In this document: one piece after another, positions 1 to 13,019 of the stretch
Layout of the letters: every line of letters begins with the position of its first letter
Numbering within the stretch: position 1 is the first letter of the stretch
Assembly (NCBI RefSeq): GCF_034190915.1
Contig: NW_026947507.1
Location: 35,117,501-35,181,500 of the forward strand
Direction of reading: 5' to 3'
Length of the DNA: 64,000 nucleotides
Source: Cavia porcellus
Lineage: Eukaryota; Chordata; Mammalia; Rodentia; Caviidae
Notes under the pieces: generated by a model
What the model was told of the DNA's origin: nothing
Databases searched by the model: none
What the model saw: the letters and a program-made list of their open reading frames with translations, nothing else
Program-made: the position numbers and the translations under genes

Positions 1-300
1 CGCATATGCAACTCCACACACTCTTAGACACCATACACACTTTCCAAAGCACACACTACCACCCCACACATTTACACACACTGCCTCACACTGACACAGA
101 CATGCAGTCACACATATGTATCTGCATACACACACCATCCCACACACACACTGATACACACACCTATACACACACCATCACAGGCATTACGAATATACAC
201 ACACAAAGATCACATGTATTGCATACATACACACACAAAAATAAAACCATCCACACATGCATGCACACAAACATCACATTTACAATGTGATCTAAAATCT
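1..300. repeat. Degenerate CA-rich simple repeat
   Basis: Imperfect (CA)n with interspersed CAT/CAC variants; it continues at 650-910 after the LTR insertion. The open frames here (histidine/threonine rich) are repeat artefacts. Confidence 0.85.
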
Positions 301-646
301 CTCCCAAAGTCCTACGTGCTTGGAAGATGACTGAACCATGGAGGAGCTATGCCCCCCCCCCATGAGTTGCTAGCTGACTTGCTGTTGAGAGGTGAGGACA
401 GGTTAGAGGTGGGTCACTTGGGGGGTGACCTTGGAGGGTGCATTCTTGACCCTGATTCCTGTCTCCCTGCTTCCTGATTGCTATAAGCTGAGCAACCTTT
501 CCTCCATCTTGATTTTCCACCATGCTGTTTCTGCCTTGAAGCCAATTAAAAAACCATGAGCTAAACCCTCTGAAAACTATAGCCAAAAAACCTATCCTTA
601 GGTTGCTGTTGGGTAATTAGTCCCAGTGACAGGAAAGTGACTACTC
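296..646 (+). mobile_element. MaLR-type solo LTR inserted in CA-rich DNA
   Basis: The segment has the mammalian MaLR LTR layout: an internal part with an AATTAAA polyadenylation-like signal (543-549) and a terminal part reading like 'aggttgctgttgggtaat...gtgacagg...gtgact'. It splits a CA-rich tract that continues on both sides. Subfamily not determined. Confidence 0.6.
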
Positions 647-649
647 ATC

Positions 650-910
650 CACACAAACGGCCCTATCCACACATACCACTCCCCAACACAATGCCACACC
701 TACACACATCTACCCCATATGCACACGCACCACCCACAAGCACATTAACATATGCTCTTATACAACAGATATCACAAACATACACACATACACATACCAA
801 TGTCTGCAAATACTAATCACCTGCACACACAGTACCTAACACACATCCACACCCACACATGTGCCACACATACTTACATTCCTGCACCACACACTACACT
901 GTACACATGT
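650..910. repeat. Degenerate CA-rich simple repeat, second half
   Basis: Same composition as 1-300, separated from it by the LTR at 296-646. Confidence 0.8.
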
Positions 911-2864
911 GCATCCTCAACGCCTCCACGATTGACCCCTGTCCTGGCTGTGATTGTTTCTCTGAACAGCCTCGAGGTCATGGGGGCTGGTGACTGGCAG
1001 GGTAGGAGGAGCGTTCCCAGCATAGGGACTCACATACTGTTTCCATCAGGTTAAGGCAGAGGGGCAGGTGTCGTCAGTAGCAAGGGCACGAGTAGGCTCA
1101 GGGCACAGATACTACAAAAGCCAATGTAGGAGCCAGGAAACAAGATGTATCCTGCCAGAAACCACCCGCCACAGCAGCTGCCAGCAGACCCTGCTTAGAC
1201 ACAGAAGGAGAGGCAAGCAGGTAGCTGCCTAGAGGATGTGACTGGAAAGGTGCCAGAAAACATCCTCACCACCACCACCACCACCCCCGCCAAGAAATCT
1301 CACCCCAGCCATGGCACCTGGAATTCTACCATCAGAAAGCCTTTCTTCAAGGTTACATCTGTTCTCTGCTGGTATTTTTTTCCATAGAAATTTCTCCCTT
1401 GGACACAAAAGCAACCAAAAATGAAGTCACCAACACCCTGCTCACATCTCAGCGCAAGCAAATCCTTCTACCCACTGACAGAGCCTAAGGTTCCTGGCTC
1501 TTACAGGAGAGGACAATGGAAACAGAAGAAAGAAAATGTAGCTGTCTAGCCCTGGTGCTCCTAGCTGGGCGGGGGCTGGCTCCCACCCTTCTGCTGATCC
1601 CAGTCACCCATCAGCCTGGTGACAGCCATCTGTTACCTGCCACCGCCCCCTGGACAATGCTGATCTGCCCCTGGCCAGCAGAAGAGTTGTCCCTGAATGG
1701 GGAAGTGGAAGAGGTGACAGAGCTGCAGTGAAAGCCCAATTTTCATTGACACTCAGAGTCTCTGACAGCTGTTAGGAGAATGTGATTTTGAAATTTAAAT
1801 AGCACACTTCTGCATTCGGCTCAGGAAGACAACCTGAGGATAAGCAGTTTATCGCCTGAAACACCATGAAGGGGGCAGGGAGAGAGGCTGCCTGCCCCTC
1901 CAGCTCCTCCCCTGCACCTCACTGGGGACTCTGACAGGCACAGCCCTGGGGACATTAAACCTGTCTCTCCCTTTGTGTAGCCCAAGGGGAAGAGGCCGCA
2001 GGTACCAGGATCAAGCATCTGCCTCAGTAGGCCTGGGGAGCCCAAGGGGACAGGGTGGGAAAGAAGGGGGCCTTCCTAGGCATCCACAGAGCTAAGCTGG
2101 GCCCAGGCCTCCCACAGCCCCACCAAGGCCACAGTGGTGCTCTTGCTGGTGGACTCATCACCAGGACAGCCCAGGCCCTCTCCAAGGCCCAGCCTTCGGA
2201 ACAGAAAGGCATCCTGAACTCCGCTCCAGAGACGTCCTGAGCAGGACCCCAAAGGAGACCCCAGTGAGGCTGTTTCTGCCTGACACAAGCTCAAAAGACT
2301 TGAATCTCTGTTCCCCATCACCCAGAGCTCGGCCAGGCTCCTCATCCAGGCGTCCAGCCATGATGCTGCTGGGGACACCATTCCCAACCCTACCTCCTGC
2401 TCTTCCAACCCCTTCCCCAGGCGCTGGCAGCTACTGCCTCCCCTCAGCTCTCAGGGCAGCCCTGAGCCTTCATCACCTGGGTAACAAGAGGTGTCCACGG
2501 AAGTGTCAGCATGACCTCCTGGACAGGGAGGACACAGGTCTGGTATTTTACAGCAGTGGCCTGCATGGTCCACAGAGCACACAGTCCATGTGAACTAAAC
2601 AAAATGGAGATCCCCCAGGCCCAGCCCCAAGCCACGAGCACTTCCTGTGCCCCTAAGATTCCAACCCACCTCCACACCCCAAAGCTCTAAGATGCAGCAC
2701 ACAGGGTACTACAGCTCATGAGGACGTCCTAACAGGACAGGTCTAATGCTCCCATTAGGCCATTGCTTCTCCCGGGCCACAGACAATGACCTCAGTCACC
2801 CCATGCAGGGCACATGTGAAAAGCTGCCCCTGTGGTACTGCCAGTCCTGCATCATAGTTACATG

Positions 2865-2990
2865 GCTCCATTTCACAGATGAGAAAAATGAGGTTCAATG
2901 GACTGAGTGAATGAAGTCACACAGCTAAGAGGGCCAGGCCTAGACTCAAGACTAGCACCAGCCAGCATCAAAGTCCACAGCACATGCACT
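2865..2990 (-). mobile_element. MIR SINE relic
   Basis: Contains the reversed MIR core: 'tttcacagatgagaaaaatgagg' style followed by 'gtcacacagctaag'. Old and diverged. Confidence 0.65.
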
Positions 2991-3629
2991 GTTCCAAGAC
3001 CCTCTGTGGACATGTAGCAGGCCCAAAACACAACACTAGGCACCCAGGGACACCAAGAGAAGGGACTTGTAGAGCAGAGAACGCACCCTGCAATGATACA
3101 CATGCCTGACACCTGTGTGCTGATTTCTTTTCCCTAAAATCTCTTCCCATGCATTAGGCAAGGGCAGAATATCTAGATGCTTCCACCAGGCTCCCTGGCA
3201 AGGGGGAGGGTCAGTGCTACTTCCCCCCTTGCCACGCCCCTAAAGAAGAGACCCTCCAGCAAAAACAACCCTGGCTGTCTCCTGACTCCACCCAAGCAAG
3301 AGAGCCCACCCCTGGCGTGCTGGGCAGCCAAAGTGAACACTGCTTAGTCTTACAGTTCTGATCCACAAAAGCCACCGATCCCAGGCCTCTCACCAGCTGT
3401 CCACACCCAGTCACAGTATAGCACACAAAAACCACTGCTACCCAAGACTTAGCCCAAGCCCCTGGTCCTGCTGCTCTCTGAAATCACTCAGTCACCTCCA
3501 CTGCAGCCCCACCACGCTCTGTCCCAAAGTAGAAAGCAGACTTCTGTCACCAACAGCCTCGAAACCACGTACCACATGCCAGGCTGTAGGCCGCCCCGCC
3601 ACCATCTGCTACCTGACCTTGAAGAAATC

Positions 3630-3850
3630 TCTCCACAGTGATTTTGAAACAGTTAACACATCTTCATGCAACACGCCAGGCCCTGGGCCAAGCACTCACC
3701 TGCAGTATCTCATTAGTCTTTGCAAAGATCCTGCAAGACAGGTAGGTGTTTCTGCCCGCTCCATGTTGGGCAAGAGCAGAAGCTCCCGCCTGAGGTACAC
3801 AGCGGGTGGGGCTGGAGCCCGAACCTGAACTCTGCTCTGCAGCAGTCACT
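3630..3850 (-). mobile_element. MIR SINE relic
   Basis: Order 'gccaggccctgggccaagcactca..tatctcattagtctttgcaaagatcct' followed by a diverged core is the reversed MIR 3' half. Confidence 0.6.
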
Positions 3851-4569
3851 TCTCCCCGGACCTGTTTCCTTTACAGAGGTGAAGACTTGGGCCTGCCTGA
3901 TCCCTAACCTGCCCTCCAGCTACAGAAAAGGATGCTCTATAAATCTGCTCCATGCCCCTGCCCATACCCCAGCTAAGACTGGCATGAGATGTTGAGGGCT
4001 TGGACACTCCCACCTCCTCACCCAGAATCCAGAGGCAGAGCTTAATGATAGTCAAGGTCATCTTCCTGTCACTTGTTCCTGTCCCTTAGGGCACTGCTGC
4101 CCCCACCCTGTCCTTTCCGTCCTCACACTGCTGTCCAGCCATGTGCCTGGGTCTCCAGTGAGACCTATACTCCTGGGGGCTGCAGGTCACCTCCCAGAAT
4201 CTCCTTCCCCAGAGCAGCCTCTGTCTTCCTGAGATGCCTCTTATCTGCCATGATGCACACTTTCCTGCCTCCCCAGATATATTCATAGGGTCACAGAAGT
4301 CTGGAGACAAGAAGGTCACTCTGTTTCAGCTCCTGAGCCCCTGCATCCTCTCCAATCTTGGGCCTCCACTGCATATGCCCACTGAGAAAGGACATCGACC
4401 TGTCCAGCCCAGCTCAGACTCCAACGTGCAGCAGATACGTGACCTGTGTCCATTCTCACTGAATCCTCCTTATTAGCCCATCTTACCACACAAGAACCAT
4501 GGCTCAAAACAGACACAGTGAGGACCAAGATCACACACCTTGTTTCGTTTTGGATCTTACAACCCTAAA

Positions 4570-4920
4570 GGCTCATGTTTTGAAGGCCTGGTCCCAGCTG
4601 ATTGTGCTGGTGCAGATGATGAAACATTTAGGATGGGGTGGAGGGAGGAAGTCAGATCACTGTGGTTGTGCCTGGTCTCTCCCTCTCTTTCTCTCTCCCT
4701 CACTCCTCCCTCCTAGTCTCACTCTCCCTCTTCCCAGCCATCATTGTCATACAAATGCAATTTCTCCATGCTATCCCACCTTGCCACAGGCCCAAAAGCA
4801 ATAGGACCAGCAACCCAAGGACTGAAACCTCTAAAACCGGGAGTGAGGACAAGCTTTTCCTCTATATACCCTATTAAATCAAGTATTTCATCACAGCAAC
4901 AGAAGGCTGTCTAACATACA
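4570..4920 (+). mobile_element. MaLR-type solo LTR
   Basis: Begins with the 'ttttgaaggcctggtcccagctg' type LTR start and ends with a 'cctattaaatcaagtatttcatcacagcaacagaaggctg' type end, the usual form of MaLR LTRs. Contains a CT-rich block near 4675-4735. Confidence 0.65.
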
Positions 4921-7273
4921 CTCCCAAGAGGCCAAGCCAGGATAGAAAGCCTGGAATGTCTGAGCCCATGCTCTTGCCATGCCCCAGATGCCTCCTTAAA
5001 TGTTGTTTCAGGTTTATAAGACAGGCCTGAACTGCAAGACCCAGGACAAAACCCCTTTCTTCCCCATGAGATCTCTCCTTCATGTTCAAGATGAGGTCAG
5101 ACATTAGGATGTTTCTAATGTCCCTTTACGCTGAGTCCAGGCACAGCCAGTGGGCCCCAGCTGGCCTTGGACTCAGGAAGGAATGACTATACCCAGAGCC
5201 TGCCAGATGGGATGAGGTAGAGAGGAGATCTAAGGGCCTGCAGAGGGAGTTATCAGAACCCTGGAATCTCTCCTTGCCAATAGAACCCCAACAGGACTTT
5301 CTAAGAACCCCAACAGAGAGAGACTGCAGGCAATGAGGAACCCACACTCCCAGAGGCTCCTGGGATGCCAAATCTCAGACAGGAGATGGTGAAGAGAAAG
5401 AGGCAAGCGCATCCCAAAGATCCAATAGCACCTTCCTGGTGCCCCAGCTGGAACAGTGCAGCCCAGAGGAAGCCACCAGGACTCTGCGTCCCCCTAGCCT
5501 TTCCACACAGAGGTGGCAGCAGAAGGGACTTCTACCACCTGCCTGCAGTTCTCTAGGGTGGCACGTTTGCAAGCCTACAGCACAGGTGTGGGGTCCTGAG
5601 GCCCCTGGGCTCCAGCCTTGTCTGCACACCCACCATGCCATCCTTTCCTGTGTGTCTTCCTGGGACACGGAGCCAGATGCCCTGCTCTAAGCTTATGTCT
5701 TCATATTTCAGAAAAGGACATGAGACCTAGGAACTGGCATGCCCAAGATCCAACAGGAGATTTGGAGCAGAGACTGGGGTGAATTAGTCCCCAGGCTCCC
5801 ATTCCTGCCTCCTTTCTGTTATGCTCCCCACAGTCATCCACTTGGGTTCCTGGTGGCCCCTCCTTCCAGCTGTTTGGAGTTTCCCCAGACAGACATCCAC
5901 TCGCCCAACTCCAGGGCTGCTCTGGGTGGAGCAGAATCCAGGGGCAATGAGGAGAAACTGTCACGGTCCTCAGAGCCTGCCTGGCCTGCGTGGTGGGGAA
6001 AAGCCCCAGAGCTCAGAGATCCAGAGCTGTGTGGGGTCCAGTTATCTCTGGACAGCCGACAACAGGGAGTTGATTCAGTGAACTGCACATCCAGTAATTT
6101 CCTCATTTGTCTTGTCAACATCCTTGTCCCACAGTGTCAAGTCCATTACATAAGGATTTTCTGCTAGGAAGATATTTAAGTGTTGAGTCCTAGAAGCAAC
6201 AGGGGTCTGGGTTACAGTGAGGACCTCAGAGCTCCAGCGTTCAGAGAACAAGCCAAAGTCACTTCTTTACCAGAGTAAACTCAATGGCACCTGGCAGCGC
6301 AGAAGTAGCCAGCAGGTACCAGGACGATGGGGAGGGGATAACACAGGGGTGCATCTGGACCACTGGGGCACCTCCACCACAGCACACCTGGGCCAACAAT
6401 GTCTCATCAAACATCTAAGTCCCAGAGCACTGTCTAAGAGAACCAACCCAAAGTGGACCGCTATTCAAAAATAATCAAGAAACATGACAGTCAAAATGCT
6501 GGTTAGAAGGGGCTTCAGCCCAGCCTGTAGGATGCACAAGAGTCAGTATGAGGCTGCTGTAGCCCACACTGCTAGGATTCCTCCCTACCTGGAGCAGGGG
6601 TCAGTGGCAGAGTGCTCAATGTAACTGATCAGCTTTGAGGTCTCCACTGCACTCTCTACCACCCCAACCACCGCCAGAGCCCAAGGCCATGTCCACTGGG
6701 CCACCACAGCTTGGATCTGGCATGTCCTCCAAGGCCTGTGTGTCCAGCCTGGCACTAACGGAGGGTGGTAGAAATTTTTAAGGGGTGGCTCAGCGGCCAG
6801 GTCCTGAGGTCAGAGGGAGCTTGCCCTGGAAAGGTACTACAGGGAGCTGGCCTCTTCTTCTTCCTCTATTTAACTTCCTGGCCATGAGGTGAACAGTTTT
6901 GCTAACTGACTAACATGCCTGCCAGTGCCTCCCTCTTCACATGGGTCCAGGATTTCTGCTGTCAGGAGCATATGTACCAACCCCACCTCCCACACCTGGT
7001 GCAGGCATTCACCACAGTGGGGCGGGTCGCTTTACAGAAGCAAAAACTGGTTCCCAGGTAGGCAAAAAAGCAGGCATTCCAGTGGCTTGTGCTCTTCCAA
7101 AACTCAACCTTTTGTGAGAAATTTTTCTTTATCTTTCATTTCTCTAGTTAGGGCAAATTAATTTTTCTCATGGGGCAGTAATAATGAAAACAATGGTTGA
7201 GAAACATGGTCACAGAGAATTCTTCATCCAAAAAGTTTAGAGCCTCACTGGAAAGTCTGATTCATAGTTTATA

Positions 7274-7462
7274 GCAGTGATTCTCAACTAGCAGTGACTG
7301 TGCCCCACAGGGGACATTTGGCCATGTCTGGGGATGTTTTGGTTGTCACGACTTGAGGATGTGTTAGTGCATCTAAGGGACAGGGAAGAGGGATGAAACT
7401 AAACCTCCTACAACACCCAGAGTGGTGCTCCAGGCCAAAGTGTCTGCTTTGCAAGCAGTAGC
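7274..7462 (+). mobile_element. MER5A (hAT-Charlie non-autonomous DNA transposon)
   Basis: Starts with CAGTGATTCTCAAC and contains the diagnostic order 'caggggacatttgg', 'tgtctgggga', 'ttttggttgtcacgact' and 'ctaaacctcctacaa'. The 3' terminal repeat is diverged. Confidence 0.85.
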
Positions 7463-7959
7463 AGCAAAGGAGCTGCTCCTGAAAAGGGCCACGGGGCCCC
7501 CACAATCTGCCTGTCAAGACTGCCACAGAAGCACCTGGAAACCTGCAGCCTGCAGAGAACAAGCCCTGCTGCGGCTATCTGAGCACCACTGCTGCTCCTG
7601 GAAGAGCTCAACCTTCCCAAGCTCCAAGCAACACCAAGGTGGAAACCCATTCCCAAAGCCTGAGCAGGGCAGGTGGCCCTGAGCCCCAGGCCTCCCTAAT
7701 GCCAGAGGGACAAAGGCCAAGACTACAAAGCTCACCTGCTTCTGCACACTGACCCAGCAGCCAAGCCAGAAGCCAGCATGAAGTCTCTCACTCCCAGGAA
7801 AGGCCAGGGGGGAATGACTAGGACTGGGGAGTCCTCCTGGGGTGTCTTCCTCAGGGGTTCAGGAGCCAAGGAAAGACCCAGAGCAGACCAGAGTCCAATA
7901 ACACTAGTAATCTAGAACTCTCCTATCCAAAATACTTAGATTAAGAAATGCTTCAGAAT

Positions 7960-8275
7960 TCAGTTTTGTTTCAGGGCTTTTTACTTGTTTGTTTGTTTTG
8001 TTTTTGGTTTGGTTTGGTTTGGTTTTCTTTCGGATTTTGGAATATTTGCACATACACAGTGAGCCATCTTGGTAGTAGAACACAAACTTCATTCAATTGT
8101 TTCATGCACACCTGATATTGCTGAATCTGCACAGTATTTTTAGTGCACAGCCTCCATCCCATGTGTCAGGTGTGGGTTGCTCCACTGTGACATATCAACA
8201 GCCAAAAATGTTGGATTTTGGAAAATTTTGGATTTGGGGATTTTTGAATTAAAGGTGCTCAACCTGTACCAAAAA
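7960..8275. repeat. Unclassified interspersed repeat (TTTG-rich, ends 'ggtgctcaacctgta')
   Basis: A (GTTT)n-like stretch is followed by 'ggattttggaatatttgcacatacac' and ends with 'tttgaattaaaggtgctcaacctgta'. This resembles a medium-copy mammalian repeat, but I cannot name its family with confidence. Confidence 0.5.
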
Positions 8276-8339
8276 CCACAGCTATGTTTCCTGAAATCTC
8301 CCACAAGGCTTGCAGCACATCATGCACGTTATGGTTCAC

Positions 8340-8425
8340 TGACTCACTCATGGCTCACCATAATCCCCACTTCACAGCAGAGGAAACTGAGGCACGGGGA
8401 GGTTAAGCAACTTGACCAAGGAAAA
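8340..8425 (-). mobile_element. MIR SINE core relic
   Basis: 'cccacttcacagcagagg' and 'aaactgaggcacggggag' followed by 'gttaagcaacttgacc' is a reversed MIR core, about 300 bp beyond the exon 3 donor. Confidence 0.65.
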
Positions 8426-8722
8426 GAGCCCCAGATCAAAGACTCAGGGAACTGGGAAGAAGGAACAAGGACAGGTGAGGGTGACATCAAGCCTCAGCTT
8501 CAAGACCATGAGAGTCAAAATGCTAGAAGGAAGGCCCTCAAATGCTTTGCTCCAGTCCACCACCAAGGAGGGGACACGGTGTCCTTCTCTACGGGACAGG
8601 CCCCCAGACTCAGAAACACCAAGGGATAAGCTAATACAGTACAGAGTCAACGGCAGCCCACAGCGCATGAGCCACGCCTCAAGGATGAGACAGCAGGCCG
8701 TGTCCCAGCCAGGGCCACTTAC

Positions 8723-8806
8723 CTGAGAAGATTGAAGCAAGCCTGAAGATGTCGGAGAGCCGCGAGGTCACAGGCTCATAGGGGGAGGCCTCATAGAACT
8801 CCTCAC
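8723..8806 (-). CDS. GFRA2: GFRA2 coding exon 3 (residues 119-146, D1-D2 linker)
   Basis: This small exon is missed by simple ORF finding. On the minus strand a tract ending ctcttccag (AG at 8808-8807) is followed by GTGAGGAG. The first two exon bases complete glycine 119, then 27 codons follow, including SPYEPVTSRLSDIF, a segment strongly conserved in GFR-alpha proteins. The exon ends ...TTCTCAG before donor GTAAGT, leaving one base for codon 147 (phase 1). It is 84 bases, so its skipping is frame-neutral; human isoforms lacking residues 14-146 omit it together with exon 2. The segment links D1 to the ligand-binding D2 domain. The exon itself begins with GTGAGG, a splice-donor-like sequence, which is discussed as a finding. 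Confidence 0.95.
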
Positions 8807-10274
8807 CTGGAAGAGAGGTCGGTGTCAGATACAGCTCCCTCCCCTCGCCACTCTCAGTCTGGGAAAGGTCTGCTATGAGGGCGAGTTCCCTCAGAAGGAT
8901 GAGCCCTTCACCAAATGCAAAGTGCTGCCCGGCAAATCAGGAATGAAAGGCTGACCCTTGCACATGGGCAAGTTACTTCCCTCCAACTGGCAACGATGCT
9001 CCCCCAGTGCAAGTGCTACTGCCTTGTCCTCTTCTGTCACCTCCCTACATGAGCAGTCCCTTTGACAAACACCCAAATGCTTCTGGAAAGGAGAACAGGG
9101 AAGGTAGAACATAACCTGTGAAGACTAAGTACCACTCAGAGGATCTGATGCTACAGGCCCCATGACCATTGAGAACAAACTATTCATTTTATAAGGAAGG
9201 ATTCTGTGGTGGTCCAGAAAGGAGAATTCACCTGCCTGACGTCACACAGCTTCTCTAGACAACTTCCCTCTACCTCTGGTGTCCTGGCCCTCTTTCCACA
9301 CTGATTGTGCAGGTCCCTCCAGAAGAAAAATTCTTCTGTTTGATTTCCACCATGTGTCAGAAAAGTCTGGTGGGAGGAGCTGAAGTTGCTAAGTGATTGG
9401 CCCAAACCTCTGCTCCTGTCTCCCCAACACCACCCACCCCCAAACAACCTGTGCCATCCCAACACATGTCCTGAGACTTTTCCTCAGGGCTCTGGGGGTG
9501 CAGCAGGGATCTGGGGGTTAATAAGAAAGCAGGAGATAAAGGGCACAGGGTTACCCTAGGGACCCCACTACCACCTCATCAGGAGCCCCATGTGTCTGCC
9601 AGCACCTCTCAGGGAAGGAAATGTCCTCTCTGGGAGGAAAAATCAACATAGACTCACTCAGACTGCATGGGGTGAGGGGCAAGTGGACAGGAGACTCATG
9701 ACCATATACAACAATAACCACTTCCCATCCTGGGAGCCTAACTACCCCTGGCTGTGGGGAGCTGAGTGAGTGGCATCTGTGGGGCCACCTGCAAGAAGAA
9801 ACAGCCCTCAAAGTGATCTCAGAATGCTCCTGCAGGAGGATACTCAACCAGCCCAGGTGGACCCTGTGGGGACATGGGGGTCACAGAGTAAGGAGTCCAC
9901 CTGCTGAGGCCAGCAGACTCCCGGGAAGGGTCCCAAGCCCTGAAGCACAAGAGGAAGCATGCACATTCCTGGGGAGAGGGCCTCCACCCTGCACCTTCCT
10001 TCATAGGAGCACCCCATGTGCCAGGCCACACGCAGCAGTGCCCCACCAGAATCTGCCCAGTGGCCTCTCCCAGGTGCCTGGCATCTTTATGGTCTCTGTC
10101 CCAACCCTGCTCCCTGATGACCTCAGTGACCTCCATTCTACTCACTGGCACTAAACTTACACCTGTCCTAGGAAACCCCTGGGGTTAGGGCCCCCAGATA
10201 TTGCTGTCTATTGGAGCTGAACAATAGAAAAGCTGAGGAAGCATTTTCATAATAAAAATAAATAAATAATATGC

Positions 10275-10480
10275 TTTCAGCATGCCACACTGCTGAGTGT
10301 GCTTTAGACACTTCAAGGCAATTCCATCCTCTTCACTGCTCTGAGAGTAAGGACAACTGTTCCCCTCCTGTACTGGCAAGAAACAAGGGACAAAACATTA
10401 GTAACTCGCCCAAAGTGACTCAATATTATGCAGCTGGGAAGCGGCAGCTCCAGGCTTCAAAGCCAGGCTCCAGGACCCAA
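10275..10480 (-). mobile_element. MIR SINE relic
   Basis: Reversed MIR pattern: 'gtgtgctttagacacttcaa' through 'gtaactcgcccaaagtgactc' to 'agctgggaagcggcag'. Confidence 0.6.
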
Positions 10481-12479
10481 GTGCTTTGCCACCATGCACA
10501 CTGTCTGCAAAATGACACTGTGTTGTGGCAGCCACCTCCCTCTCCCCTGAACACTGTCTTTGTTCCATTTTTCAAAGGAACAGTCCGCACCGCCACAGCT
10601 GGCCTTCCCAACTGCACAGCGCCAAGCCTGGGTAGGACCAGCCAGAATCAATGACCAAGAGGGTACCTGGGGGAAGAGCCTCCCCCAGGGGCAGTTTGGA
10701 GAAGCCCATAGTCTCTAACTTCACTCAGAGTTGCCCTTCCTACAGCAGACTGGACCAGTGGGGAAATCCCAGGTCCCAGCACTGAGGAAAGACTCAGGAT
10801 GTCAGATACTGGGGATGGACACATGGGAGACACCTTTGCTCTTCACTGTGGAAGGATCAAGAGTTCCCAAGTTTTAATATCACCTGGCTTCGAACCTCCA
10901 AGTGGCTGACAGTGATAGCACTGTACTGGCCGAGATAATGGCAGAGAAGAAAAAGGACCTCAGGCCGTGCAAACTCCTCAGGCCAGCAAAAGAGACCAGG
11001 ATATTCTGTGAGGACCCTGGACCCAAGCCTGGGTCCTGTCGCCAACTCACTGTGTGCCCCAAAGCCACCTCACCGTTCTACACCTCAGATTTCCCACCCA
11101 ATTAGGGGCAAGCCCAAGCCATCTCCAGCTCCTTTGCAGTTCAGATTCTGGGAACTAGAACTAGTGGCCACGTCCTCAGAAGCCACCCACCTGCCACAGC
11201 CCACTCGCCTTCCTCTACTGCCAATGCAAGCAGAAGCCTTGAGCCAGCATGGAGAGCTCAGCCTCAGGTAGAGGGAGAATTCTGAGCCAAAGCCTGGGTG
11301 AATCACAACCACCCACAGGGGCCCAGGGAAGCCAAGAATGAGAAGGAAAGTTCAAACCCACACACATCTCTCCTCCCCTCCTTGCCCTCCCTGGCCCAGG
11401 CCCAAACCTGCTATTAAGTGTGATTACAGAGCAGGGGGAGGTTCTTGCAGCCTCCCCAGGGAGACCATTCAACCTGGCTGTGAATAATTAACTGTCAGGT
11501 AGACCTTGTCACTCCCAGGGACAGGACCTGCTGTTCAAAGGTCTCCTGGACAGATCTGGAGTCCAAGACACAAGAGTAAATGGGCCCCCAGGGAGAAAAG
11601 GCAGACTTTAGTAGAAGGGGAGAAGCTGGGGGTGGGAAAGTTCTCCTAGCCTGGAAGTGGCCACCATAGGGACCTCAGCTTCTTAGGTGCCATTGCTCTC
11701 AAAGGCACAGAATAAGTGAATAAAAAAAGAAAAAATTATCCTAAGATCCAGATTGAGAGACAGTCATCTTCAGCAAGACACTCCCAAGTCTAAAGGGGCC
11801 TTGGAGACACCTCCATCTCAAGATGAGAAACTCCACCACGTCTCCAGCCGCTCCTCACAGGGTCCTGCAGCAAGCTGCCTGCAAGGCTACAGGGAGCCAC
11901 AGAGGTGGGCAGAGCTGTTTGTGCTAAAGGGCGAGGTAGCCTATGGCTCTTATACCAGCAGTTCTGTCCCTCTCTGTCCACTCTGCAGCCCAAGCAAACC
12001 CACCCCAGCCAGCTGCCCACTGTCCTCTAGGCTGACACTGACTGAAGGCTGCCAGGAAGCAAAGAATTAAAACTACTCCAGTCACTCAGGAGCCAGGAGC
12101 CTTCACTGCACAGAGCCAGCCTCTGAGTGACGCCCTTTGTCCCCTAGAAAGCAAAGTGCAGGTGTCTTAGTACAGGTTTCCCTCTTTGCTTCTTGTAGCT
12201 TCAGGAATCGAGGTTGCCAGGAAGAAGTGTGGCCTGATGCATGAGGAATTACTGTTATTAATGGCAGTAATATTAATAATAATTATACGCACTTCTTATT
12301 CGTACATTTGAGCCATTTAAGCACCTGCTCAGGAATCCCTACCTCTGCAGCCTCCAGACCTGCAGCTAGAATCCTCCTCCCTTTCAGGCATCCTGGAGAG
12401 AGCTCCTCTTTGATCTAAGCCTCATCTCCTACCTGGTTTTGGACCCACCTGCTGCACACTCCCAGGGCTACAGTCCATG

Positions 12480-12959
12480 GAAGACATTCCTGTCTTCTCT
12501 TCCAATTTCACCACCACCATCCTATCCCAGAATTTAAATTGCTCCACCTCCTCTCATCTTAAAGAAAATCTATCAGCCTTTGTTCTCTTCCCTCTTCACA
12601 CTAAAATTCTGGAGAAAGTTGTCTGCATTTTTCACTTCCAATCTCCAGCTCCCATCCATTCCCTAACCCGGTTCCTGTCCCCAGCAGCCACCTCAGAAGC
12701 TCACCCAAGGACACCAGAGACACTGCCATCCCTCTCCTGCTTGATCAGAAATACTTGCCTCTGCTGGGAATGAGCCCCTCCCCCTCTTATCTGCCCCCAA
12801 ATTCCTGAACCTCTCCCCTAGAGCCTCCTGGATCACCTTTTCCCATCCTGCATCCTCTAGATCACTGGGCCCAGGGGCTGTGTCACTGTCCTGCTCCTGC
12901 CATTGGGATGGCACTCGTGTCCCTGGGTCTACTTATCACCCCCAGCCTCATGTCCACTT

Positions 12960-13019
<60 letters not shown>

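Larger units (their letters stand above)
1..8722 (-). other. GFRA2: GFRA2 intron 3 (partial)
   Basis: Intron sequence downstream of exon 3; donor GTAAGT at 8722-8717. I see no exon-like frame with GFRA2 D2 cysteines. It contains CA-rich DNA at 1-300 and 650-910, two MaLR-type LTRs, a MER5A element, MIR relics, and an unclassified A/T-rich repeat at 7960-8275. The blocks at about 920-2850, 5100-7200 and 7480-7950 look like unique intronic DNA with nothing I can assign. Confidence 0.85.

Noticed and set aside
1..8700. GFRA2 exon 4 (D2 domain) in the window
   Set aside because: No frame carries the expected D2 cysteine pattern; exon 4 must lie outside the window.
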